Positions 39,120 through 46,943 of a stretch of DNA of 64,000 nucleotides are shown in pieces. The notes under the pieces are model-generated. The model searched no databases and was not told the origin of the DNA. It was given only the letters and a program-made list of their open reading frames with translations. The position numbers and the translations under genes are program-made. The stretch comes from UBA11872 sp965198285 (GTDB lineage: Bacteria; Chloroflexota; UBA11872), in assembly GCA_965198285.1 (NCBI GenBank), contig OZ240251.1, forward strand, positions 3,286,001 through 3,350,000, read 5' to 3'. Positions within the stretch are counted from its first letter, which is position 1; the number at the start of each line of letters is the position of its first letter.

Positions 39120-42106
39120 TCTTCCTGGAGCGGCTGGTTGCCTACCACGTCGGCGATATCGACGACGTGGACATCGGCTTTGCCCCGCGCGGACGCCATC
39201 TCATCGAGGCGCCGACCGCGACCGCGACAACGCTGAGCGCCGCTCTTCGCTGCGCGCTGTTTGGCGACGTCGCGCCGGGATTCGGTCAGCGGGAGGGCGC
39301 GCTGGTGGGCGCGTCAATCGTCGCCGGCGGCGCGGCGTATGCCATCGAGCGGCGAATCGCCCGCGACGGGCGCCTCACCACGGCCCTGGCGCGCGGTGGT
39401 CCTTCCGGGCTGGTTCCGATCACGGGCGCGGAACGGATTGAACGCGAACTTGACCGGTTGCTGGGCGCCGACAGCGACGCGCTGGCGGCCTTGATCTGGC
39501 CGCCACGCAACCTGGAACCGGTGGCCGGCCGCCTGCGCGATGTGCTTCGCGCGTGGCTCGGTTCACGGCGCATGAATGTGCTGGCCGCCAGCGTGGAGGT
39601 CAGCCAAGACCTGCAAGAAGCCGAACGCCTGGCCTCGCTGCACGTTGCGCTGGCCAACGCGGCGGAAGCGCACGCCGCCGCCGCCGCCCAGGTGCAGCGG
39701 CTGGAGTACACGCGCAAGCGGGACCGGGCCGCTCGCGTGGTTCAGCAGCTTGAAGAAGCCGAACGGCTGGTTGCCCAGGCCAAAGACGAGCGACTACGGA
39801 TGGCGAGCCTGGGCAAGGGATTTGAACGACACCTCGAACTAGCTGAACGCACCCTGGCGCTGGCGCACCTGCTGGACCATCGCGACGCGGCCCTCAAGCG
39901 CTTCGGGACCGTGCAGTCCAAGCGCGCCGAGAGCGAACGGCAACTGGCCGCGCTGAACGACGTACGCTCCGACTTAGCAACCAGCGAACAACGGCTGACT
40001 GCCCTCGAACGTGGACTGACCGCATACGGCCGTGCCGACGCGGCCGCCGCGGCCGCCGCGCAGGCGCGGCGCGCCAGTACGACGGTCGGCGACGACATGG
40101 CAACCCTGGAACGCGCCCGACAGGAACTGTCGGCCAGCCATAGCAAGGCCGAGCGGCTGGCCGCTCAGGCGAAGCGCGCGCGAACGCTGAGCGACCGGGT
40201 TAACGAAGATACGCAGCTGCCCACGGCGCATCGTCTCTGGCGCGAGTGGCTGGAGCATGCGCCTCAGGCCGACGGCGACGTGGACGCCGCGAAGGCCGAA
40301 GCGGCGGCGCTGCACGACCAACTGGATGCTCTGGAAACGGCGGTTCGTGCCCGAGCCCGCGACGCCCACGTGCGGGCGGGCTGGCGCCGACTGGCGGCCG
40401 GCGGCGCCATCGCCGGTCTGGCGGCGGGCGTGCTGGGGCTTCTCACGTTCGCCCCGCTTACCCCGCTGGGCCTGACCGTAGGGCTGATGAGCGCGCTGGC
40501 CGGAATCTGGCTGACGCTGGCGGAACGCGCCCGCACCGACACCGCGGATGACCTGGCGCGCGACCTGGATGTCGTCGCCCACGAACTCCAGCAGACGGAA
40601 GACCGGATGCTAGTAGCGGCCGAGCAGGCACGGGCCGCCCGAAGCCGGGTCGAGCGCCAGCTCGAGGCTCTGGGGCTGGAGACTCCAGCAGACGCGAAGC
40701 GGGCGGTAGTGCTGCGCGATAGCGCCGCGACCCGCTTGCGCCAGATGGTCGACGGCGACAACCGGCCGGACTCCGCGGAGCTTCACGCTGCAGCGGAGAC
40801 TGCGGCCCAGGCCGCCGACGACGCAGCACGAGAGGTTCGACGTCTGGAAGCGCGCGTGGCGGCGCTGAACCGCGACGATCCCGAGCAGCAATTGATTACC
40901 GCCGCGGCCGAGCGGCGCACGCAGCTGGAAAAAGCGGCCGACGCGCACCGAGCGGCCGAGCGACTGGCCGCCGAACTGAACATTGGAACGTCGCGGGACG
41001 CCATCGAAGAGGCCCGCCGCGACACGTTGCGCGAGGCGCAGCACCTGCGGCGGCGACTGGCCGGCGGCGCGGACTTGGAATTCCAGCGCCAGATGGCAAG
41101 ACGCGACGAAACCAGGGCCAACGACGAACTGGCCGCGCTGGATACCCAAATCGCCGGTCAGTGCAGTGCTGAGTCCGAGGACGCGCAGGATCGCCCGCGC
41201 GCCGTGCAGTTAGCTCGGCTCGCGGCCGTGGCTGCTCAGCTTGGTAGCGAGCGGGCGCACGCCGCGGCGCGGGCCGCCGGTCTGCGCGGCCGTACCGTCC
41301 AGGCCGCGAGCGGTCGACACACGACCGATCTCGCGGCGGCGCTGCGTGCCCTGGGGATCGACGCCGACGCCGATCCCACCGCAGCTGAAGCGCGGGCCGC
41401 CATCCCGAACCTGGACACGGAGCCGGTCGACGCCGAGCAGATCCGACGGTCCCTACGCCAGGAGCGCGACGCGGTGCGCCGGACCGAGACCCGAGTGCAG
41501 ACGCTGGAGTTGCGGGCCGGGGTGGACCACACCGACATCAATCCCACCGACGCTCAGAAGCGACTGGATCAGGCCGTGCGGTCGCGCCGCATTCGCGAGA
41601 TCGGCGACACCATTGTGACCGGCGCGCTGGATGCCTCGCTGGAGGGCCTGCCCGCTGCGGTGGAACGCGAACTTCGGACCATCCTGCCGGCCGCCAGCGC
41701 AGGCCGTTTCTGGGACGCGCGCAGTCGCGACGGCCTGGGCCTGGAGGTGTGGGACCCGGCAGGCGGAACCTGGCGCGCGCCTTGCGACCTGGACGGACCG
41801 ACCCGCGAGCGGGTAGAGCGGGCGCTGGCTCTGGCCTTCGCGGCCGCCGGCCCACCCCTCGATGCGACGGACCTGCCGGCCTTCCTCTGGCTCGAACAGT
41901 CGCCGTCAGATCACGACGGGGCGATCGTGCAGGCCGTCGCAGCCGCCGCCGGCCTGGGCGCGGCGGCGCAGCGCTATCCGCAAGTGATTGCGACAGGCCG
42001 GTCGCTCGCGGCCAGCCTTGGACGGTTCCACCGTGTGACGCGGCTCACCAACGGGCACACGGCCAGCGCCGCCCACGCGGTCAGCGGAATACGCGAGGCC
42101 GGATAG
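39116..42106 (+). CDS. Degenerate Rad50/SbcC/YhaN-like coiled-coil protein with a membrane hairpin
   Basis: 996 residues, mainly Ala/Glu/Arg-rich coiled coil. The N-terminus MIFLERLVAYHVGDIDDVDI ... 'HLIEAPTATATTLSAALRCALFG' (28-50) aligns with the SMC/Rad50 start whose P-loop is GPNEAGKST; the Lys is Thr here. Near 891 'DLDGPTRERVERALALAF' stands where the LSGGT signature is expected. Near 920 'FLWLEQSPSDHDG' stands where Walker B (LDD/LDE) is expected, and 'YPQVIATG' follows as in the family. Two membrane helices (about 424-468) interrupt the coiled coil, as known for YhaN relatives. It is probably unable to bind ATP. Start GTG 39116 overlaps the previous stop; its own stop overlaps the next GTG. 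Confidence 0.6.
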   Translation: MIFLERLVAYHVGDIDDVDIGFAPRGRHLIEAPTATATTLSAALRCALFGDVAPGFGQREGALVGASIVAGGAAYAIERRIARDGRLTTALARGGPSGLVPITGAERIERELDRLLGADSDALAALIWPPRNLEPVAGRLRDVLRAWLGSRRMNVLAASVEVSQDLQEAERLASLHVALANAAEAHAAAAAQVQRLEYTRKRDRAARVVQQLEEAERLVAQAKDERLRMASLGKGFERHLELAERTLALAHLLDHRDAALKRFGTVQSKRAESERQLAALNDVRSDLATSEQRLTALERGLTAYGRADAAAAAAAQARRASTTVGDDMATLERARQELSASHSKAERLAAQAKRARTLSDRVNEDTQLPTAHRLWREWLEHAPQADGDVDAAKAEAAALHDQLDALETAVRARARDAHVRAGWRRLAAGGAIAGLAAGVLGLLTFAPLTPLGLTVGLMSALAGIWLTLAERARTDTADDLARDLDVVAHELQQTEDRMLVAAEQARAARSRVERQLEALGLETPADAKRAVVLRDSAATRLRQMVDGDNRPDSAELHAAAETAAQAADDAAREVRRLEARVAALNRDDPEQQLITAAAERRTQLEKAADAHRAAERLAAELNIGTSRDAIEEARRDTLREAQHLRRRLAGGADLEFQRQMARRDETRANDELAALDTQIAGQCSAESEDAQDRPRAVQLARLAAVAAQLGSERAHAAARAAGLRGRTVQAASGRHTTDLAAALRALGIDADADPTAAEARAAIPNLDTEPVDAEQIRRSLRQERDAVRRTETRVQTLELRAGVDHTDINPTDAQKRLDQAVRSRRIREIGDTIVTGALDASLEGLPAAVERELRTILPAASAGRFWDARSRDGLGLEVWDPAGGTWRAPCDLDGPTRERVERALALAFAAAGPPLDATDLPAFLWLEQSPSDHDGAIVQAVAAAAGLGAAAQRYPQVIATGRSLAASLGRFHRVTRLTNGHTASAAHAVSGIREAG

Positions 42107-42867
42107 TGCTTACGACAGACGCCAACCGCGGCGCTCCAGGCAAGCGTGCTTCCGGCGGCGAAACCCGCCGGCTGCGCCGGACGCAACCGCGCAGGGGTCG
42201 CGCGACTGTTAGCGCGCCAGCCGACGACAACGTCCATGGGGGCGATTCAACCGAAGCCCGCGGAATCACAGCCGACGCCGCACGCCGTGTTCCAATCCGC
42301 CGAGGGGACGACCGTCAAGATGCCAAGGCCACCGACACGCCCGCCGAGGGCGCCTCGAGCCGTTCCTCGCGCCGGGCGCTGGACGCCGCCGCACGCAATG
42401 ACGGCGATCCCGACGACCAACTGCAAATGACGCTGGACCTCAGCGAACCCGAACCACGCGGCTACAAACCGTCAGCCAGACCGCCGCGGGAGCGGATCGA
42501 CACGACCCGCTGGCTTTGGTTGGCCATGGGGCTGGGCGCCGCGACGTGCCCGATCCTGCTGGGATTCCAGCTCGTCTTCACGAACCCGGCGCACGGCGCG
42601 AACGTGCTGGCGGTCGTGGTCACGATGGCCTTCGGCGCGCTGTTGGCCACGTGGACCTTCGAGTACTGGCTCAGGCGCGGGACCGCCGCCAAGCCGGCGA
42701 CGCCGCCAATCTGGGCCCTCACCCGGCACGCCATCTTCGCGTTCGTGGGCGTCGCCGCCATGGCGGTCAGCGCGCTGAACGGCACGGCCAGTTTTGGCCT
42801 GCTGCTGCTGGTCATCTTTACGCTGATCGTGGCCGACATCGTGCTGCGCCGAGTTCGCATCCGGTAG
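42106..42867 (+). CDS. Membrane protein with long disordered N-terminus, 253 aa
   Basis: The first 125 residues are Arg/Ala/Asp-rich and probably disordered (RGAPGKRASGGETRRLRRTQ). The remainder has four membrane helices: WLWLAMGLGAATCPILLGFQ, 'LAVVVTMAFGALLATWTF', 'AIFAFVGVAAMAVSALN' and 'FGLLLLVIFTLIVADIVL'. GTG at 42106 shares its G with the preceding TAG, and its own TAG shares a G with the next GTG, so it is translationally coupled on both sides. Function not recognised; its position suggests it works with the membrane-anchored coiled-coil protein. Confidence 0.6.
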   Translation: MLTTDANRGAPGKRASGGETRRLRRTQPRRGRATVSAPADDNVHGGDSTEARGITADAARRVPIRRGDDRQDAKATDTPAEGASSRSSRRALDAAARNDGDPDDQLQMTLDLSEPEPRGYKPSARPPRERIDTTRWLWLAMGLGAATCPILLGFQLVFTNPAHGANVLAVVVTMAFGALLATWTFEYWLRRGTAAKPATPPIWALTRHAIFAFVGVAAMAVSALNGTASFGLLLLVIFTLIVADIVLRRVRIR

Positions 42868-43643
42868 TGCACGCCGCCGCGGCGAACGACCCCTACGCGC
42901 GCATCGCCGATCTGTACGAGGCCGAACACCGCGGTTGGACCGACGATCTGGACCTGTACCAGGCGCTGGCGGTTCGCGCCGGCGGGCCGGTGCTGGAACT
43001 GGGCTGTGGTTCGGGACGCGTCGCCATCGCCTTGGCCGAAGCCGGGTTTGAGGTCCACGGCCTCGACACATCGGAGGCCATGCTGGCGATTGCGTGTGCC
43101 AAGGTGCGCGGACGCGAACTTCCCATCACATTCGCCCGCGGCGACATGCGGCGGTTCAGCAGCCGGCGCACGTTTGGCCTGGTGTTGTGCGCGCTGAACT
43201 CCCTGCTACACCTGCAAACCGTCGGCGACGTTCGCGACACGCTGGTAGCGGCGTCTCGCGCCCTGCGCCCCGGGGGACTGCTGGCCTGCGACATCATCAA
43301 TCCGGCGCCCGACCTGCTGGCGATGCGCGACGGTGTGGTGCGGCAGCAGTCGACGTTTGCCGGTCCGGGAGACACCGAAATGACGCACTTCGTGTCATGG
43401 AATATCGACCCCGTGGCTCAGACTATTGAGACCGCGCACTACTACGACTGCCTGACCGACGAAGGACTCGTTCGGCGGCGCATAGCGTCGTTCCGGCTGC
43501 GCTACCTGCAACGCGGCGAGGTTGAAAACGCGCTGCGAGCCGCCGGCTTCGACAGACCGGAGTTGTACGGGAGCGCGCAACTGGATCCATTTGAACCCGA
43601 TAGCGACCGCATGATCTTCGTCGCAGCCAAAGTCGACGGGTAG
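42867..43643 (+). CDS. SAM-dependent class I methyltransferase
   Basis: 258 residues with the Rossmann methyltransferase core: VLELGCGSGRVAIALAEAG (motif I), 'VHGLDTSEAML' (acidic loop), 'FARGDMRRF' (motif II), 'LVLCALNSLLHL' (motif IV) and 'ALRPGGLLACDI'. The C-terminal half has an antiparallel sheet seen in small-molecule methyltransferases. The GTG at 42867 overlaps the TAG of the membrane protein. Substrate unknown. Convergent with the acetyltransferase gene with only three bases between. Confidence 0.88.
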   Translation: MHAAAANDPYARIADLYEAEHRGWTDDLDLYQALAVRAGGPVLELGCGSGRVAIALAEAGFEVHGLDTSEAMLAIACAKVRGRELPITFARGDMRRFSSRRTFGLVLCALNSLLHLQTVGDVRDTLVAASRALRPGGLLACDIINPAPDLLAMRDGVVRQQSTFAGPGDTEMTHFVSWNIDPVAQTIETAHYYDCLTDEGLVRRRIASFRLRYLQRGEVENALRAAGFDRPELYGSAQLDPFEPDSDRMIFVAAKVDG

Positions 43644-43646
43644 CCG

Positions 43647-44588
43647 TCAGAACGACCAGCGCGCAATCGGGCCGTTGCGTCGGCGCCACGCGGCATACGC
43701 GTCGGGGTCGTTGACGAGGCGGACCGTGGACGCGATTGGCGTGAGGCCCAATCTCGCAAGGCGCTGTAGCAACATGCCGTCTGCCAGCGCCAGATCCACT
43801 TCGAGCGCGGTGAGGCCGCGAGCCAGCGCCGAGCGGGCGGCCGCGCCCAGGGCAGTCTCACAGATGTCGACGTGCGGCTCTTTGGCGATGCTCAGACGCA
43901 GGTTGAGCGATCCCCCGGTCGCTGGTAGCAGCGGGTCCGGATCGCACAGCAGGACGGCGCCCGGGGCGTGCAGCAGGAAACTGTCCTGGGAACGAGGCTG
44001 TGCGCGGACTCTGGCAGCGAAGGACGGGGCAATGCTCTCCGACAGGCTGTCCAGGTGGTCGCAAGTAGCTTCGCGCCAGGCGTCCTGGCCGGCCTGGGCG
44101 GCCTGGGCGGCCAGCGCCACCGTGGGACCGCGCAGCCGCACCGTTAGGTCGGCAACCCGATAGCCGCGGCGCGCATACAGCGCAGCCGCGCCCACGGCCG
44201 TGGGCGCGGCTTCCATTCCAACAACCGGCCGCTGGCGTGCGACCAGACATGCGAGCCCGCGATCCGTTAGAGCCCCACCCACGCCCGCGCCTCGAAACTC
44301 GGGCGCTACGCCCAGGGCAGCCAGCCAGCCGACCTCAGGCTCGACCACCGCAAACACGGCGCCAATCGGGCCGTAGCCCCCAACTTCGGCCACCCAGGCA
44401 CCCGCCGCAGCCTGCCGCCAGGTCCGCAGGCGCTCACCGGTTAGCGGGAGGTTCGGTCCGCGACCTGCCGGGACCGCCCCGGCGTCGGGTTGTCGATACG
44501 CGGACCGCAGCACACGCGCCACGGCGTCCGCGTCAGCGTCGCGCATACAGCGCACCGACGCCCGTGCGCATCGGTCAGAGTCAGCCAC
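43647..44588 (-). CDS. GNAT-family N-acetyltransferase, two-domain
   Basis: About 313 residues. N-terminal GNAT domain with the acetyl-CoA loop in 'LGVAPEFRGAGVGGALTDRG' (V-x-P-x-x-R-G-x-G-x-G). The C-terminal half (after about 170) has a second, weaker GNAT-like sheet. The start is uncertain: GTG 44588 is used here; ATG 44546 ('MRDADADAVARVL', a common GNAT opening) is equally reasonable. The longest frame to 44651 would abut the divergent aminotransferase start and is unlikely. Substrate unknown. Confidence 0.75.
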   Translation of the reverse strand: MADSDRCARASVRCMRDADADAVARVLRSAYRQPDAGAVPAGRGPNLPLTGERLRTWRQAAAGAWVAEVGGYGPIGAVFAVVEPEVGWLAALGVAPEFRGAGVGGALTDRGLACLVARQRPVVGMEAAPTAVGAAALYARRGYRVADLTVRLRGPTVALAAQAAQAGQDAWREATCDHLDSLSESIAPSFAARVRAQPRSQDSFLLHAPGAVLLCDPDPLLPATGGSLNLRLSIAKEPHVDICETALGAAARSALARGLTALEVDLALADGMLLQRLARLGLTPIASTVRLVNDPDAYAAWRRRNGPIARWSF

Positions 44589-44653
44589 GATAGAATCTGT
44601 TCGGCGGCCCTCAGGTGGCCGCAGTCTGACCTCCGAAGCGAATTGCCGCACCC

Positions 44654-45841
44654 ATGACCACCTTGCCTCATCCCGATCTGGCCGGCGCCATGAGCCGTCT
44701 CGGCACCGAAACGGCGTTCTCCGTGCTGGCTCGAGCCAAGGCCCTGGAACGCGAAGGCCGCGACATCATTCACCTGGAGATCGGCGAGCCGGACTTCGAC
44801 ACCCCGGCCAACATTGTGGCCGCTGCCAAGCGCGCGCTGGACGACGGATTCACGCACTACGTGCCGTCGGCTGGTGTCCCCGAGGCTCGCGAGGCCATCG
44901 CCGCCGACGTGGCCGCCTCGCGCGGGATCGACGTCACGCCCGATCAGGTGGTCATCACGCCGGGCGCCAAGCCCATCATGTACTTCGGGATCACGGCGCT
45001 CTGCGGCCCGGGCGATGAGGTCTTGTACCCGGATCCGGGATTCCCGATCTATGAATCGGTTATTCGGTTCGTTGGCGCCACGCCGGTGCCATTGGCCCTG
45101 CGGCCAGAGAACCAGTTCCGGCTGGACCTGGACGAACTGAAGGCCCAGCTCTCCGACCGCACCAAGCTGCTGATCCTGAACTCGCCCCAAAACCCCACAG
45201 GCGGCGTGCTTCCACCGGAGGACATCGCCGCGATTGCCGACCTGGTCGAAGACCGACCGCTGTATGTCCTCAGCGACGAGATTTACGGACGCATCATGTA
45301 CGGCGAGGTCGAGCACGCCTCCATCGCAGCGTGTCCCGGCATGGCCGACAAGACCCTGATCCTGGACGGCTTTTCCAAGACCTACGCCATGACCGGCTGG
45401 CGGTTGGGCTACGGCGTGATGAACCCCGGCTTAGCCGAGGCCGTGGCGCAGTTGCAGACCAACTGCACCAGTTGCACCGCCGCGTTCATCCAGATGGCCG
45501 GAGTCGAAGCCTTGACCGGCCCCCAGGACGCGGTCGATGGCTTTGTGGCCGAGTTTCAGCGTCGGCGCGACGTGATCGTGGACGGCCTCAACAGCCTGGA
45601 GGGCGTGGACTGCCAGCGGCCGGCGGGCGCGTTCTACGTGTTCCCGCAACTCAGCGGGTTCCGCATCAGCACCGATGCGATCGCCGACCGGCTGTTGAAC
45701 GAAGCGGGCGTGGCCGTGCTGGCCGGGACCGCCTTCGGGACGGTCGGCGCCGATTCCCTGCGCCTTTCGTTCGCCAACTCGGTCGAGAACCTCGAACGTG
45801 CCGTCGAGCGGATGCGTCCGGTGCTGGCCGCCTGTCGCTAA
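44654..45841 (+). CDS. Pyridoxal-phosphate aminotransferase, class I/II (aspartate aminotransferase-like)
   Basis: 395 residues. Class I signature: LEIGEPDFDTP, 'THYVPSAGVPEAREAI', 'LILNSPQNPTGGVLPPEDI', 'VLSDEIYGRIMY', the PLP lysine in DGFSKTYAMTGWRLGY (near residue 241) and the C-terminal Arg in 'SLRLSFANS'. It moves amino groups between an amino acid and 2-oxoacid; the fold-type I subgroup includes AspC, PatA and MalY-like enzymes, so the precise substrate is open. ATG 44654 has no clear ribosome site and lies 65 bases from the divergent acetyltransferase start. Needs PLP, which PdxS/PdxT encoded 5 kb away provide. Confidence 0.92.
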   Translation: MTTLPHPDLAGAMSRLGTETAFSVLARAKALEREGRDIIHLEIGEPDFDTPANIVAAAKRALDDGFTHYVPSAGVPEAREAIAADVAASRGIDVTPDQVVITPGAKPIMYFGITALCGPGDEVLYPDPGFPIYESVIRFVGATPVPLALRPENQFRLDLDELKAQLSDRTKLLILNSPQNPTGGVLPPEDIAAIADLVEDRPLYVLSDEIYGRIMYGEVEHASIAACPGMADKTLILDGFSKTYAMTGWRLGYGVMNPGLAEAVAQLQTNCTSCTAAFIQMAGVEALTGPQDAVDGFVAEFQRRRDVIVDGLNSLEGVDCQRPAGAFYVFPQLSGFRISTDAIADRLLNEAGVAVLAGTAFGTVGADSLRLSFANSVENLERAVERMRPVLAACR

Positions 45842-45854
45842 ATCTCCGCGCCGG

Positions 45855-46184
45855 CTAGATCTGCTCGACCCGGTCCAGATCGAACATGAATACCGTGGCG
45901 CCGCCGACCTGAACCTCCAGCGGGAACGGGAGACGGGCCTCCCCAGGGTCCTGCGCCGTTTGTAGGGGACTCACGATTTGCATGCGGGTCGTGGCGTTAC
46001 GCCTGACGACCCCCAGCAGATCGCCAATACGGTCGTCGTCCACGCCAACGATGAAGGTCGTATTGCCCTCGCGCAGGAAACCACCCGCCGTCGGCACGCG
46101 CGTGAACCGAAATCCGCTGGAGACGAGCGAGTCGGCCAGCACGTCGGCGTCCGGTTCCTGCACGATCCCAAAGAAAAGCTTCAA
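45855..46184 (-). CDS. DarA-like cyclic di-AMP receptor (PII-like, DUF970)
   Basis: 109 residues: MKLFFGIVQEPDADVLADSL, 'SSGFRFTRVPTAGGFLREGNTTFIVGVDDD', a near-perfect match to the DarA/PstA/YaaQ family in which 'TGGFLREGNTT' lines the c-di-AMP pocket. It is a trimeric PII-like signal receptor in the cytoplasm. TTG start at 46184 with GGAAG five bases upstream. It lies 45 bases after tmk, the same neighbour as yaaQ in Firmicutes, which supports orthology. No c-di-AMP cyclase is visible in this window. Confidence 0.85.
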   Translation of the reverse strand: MKLFFGIVQEPDADVLADSLVSSGFRFTRVPTAGGFLREGNTTFIVGVDDDRIGDLLGVVRRNATTRMQIVSPLQTAQDPGEARLPFPLEVQVGGATVFMFDLDRVEQI

Positions 46185-46229
46185 CGGGCTTCCATTCGGG
46201 CACGGGGCTTCCGACGCGGCGCGGGCAGC

Positions 46230-46943
46230 TTACGCGATGCTGAGCGGCAGAAGCCGCTGGACCGGAGTCGTTACCCGGCGCAGTTCACGGGCGTCGACAT
46301 CAGGTTGTGCACGCCCCTGGATTTCGGCCGCGATGTCCCCAGGGGGCTGAAGACCGTCCAGCACCAGCCAATGGTCGGGGTCGTCCGCCGCCTGGTCCAG
46401 GTACGAAGTGCGTATGCGCCGGTGGAACGGCAAACCATGCCAGTTGATGCCGCCGGCCTTTTCCCAGTCCGTGTTGCGGTGACTGAGGCTGCGCTTCAGC
46501 CCGGCCTCGACCTCGACATCCAGTAAGACCGTCAGGTCCGGCGTGACGCCCTGCACGGCAAACGACGTCAGGATTTCGAGATCGCGCCGGCGCAATCGGA
46601 ATCCTCCCCCTTGGTAGGCGCGCGTGGACGCGGAAAACCGGTCGCAAATCACCACCCCGCCGCGTTCCAGATGCGGACGGATTCGCTCCGTGACGTGCTG
46701 CGAGCGGGCGGCCGACATCAGCAGCGCCTGCACGCGCGGATCCACGGCCTGCATGTCCTGCTCCTGCAGCAGCAGGCGACGCAGCCGTTCGCCCAGCGGG
46801 GTTCCGCCAGGTTCTCGGGTCAGATCCACGTCAAGGCTCTGCTGCCGCAGCGCATCGCCCAGCAGTTGCGCCTGCGTGGTCTTGCCGCTGCCCTCAGGGC
46901 CCTCGAAGACAACAAAGAGCCCGGCAGGTTTCCCGTCGATCAT
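46230..46943 (-). CDS. tmk: Thymidylate kinase
   Basis: 237 residues, slightly longer than usual (about 210) because of the C-terminal tail. P-loop GPEGSGKTT (15-23), TREPGGTPLGE, the DR-x motif as 'CDRFSASTRAYQGGG' and a LID region. It phosphorylates dTMP to dTDP for DNA synthesis. The ATG at 46943 overlaps the upstream gene's TGA (ATGA), so translation is coupled; AAGG lies five bases upstream. Confidence 0.94.
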   Translation of the reverse strand: MIDGKPAGLFVVFEGPEGSGKTTQAQLLGDALRQQSLDVDLTREPGGTPLGERLRRLLLQEQDMQAVDPRVQALLMSAARSQHVTERIRPHLERGGVVICDRFSASTRAYQGGGFRLRRRDLEILTSFAVQGVTPDLTVLLDVEVEAGLKRSLSHRNTDWEKAGGINWHGLPFHRRIRTSYLDQAADDPDHWLVLDGLQPPGDIAAEIQGRAQPDVDARELRRVTTPVQRLLPLSIA

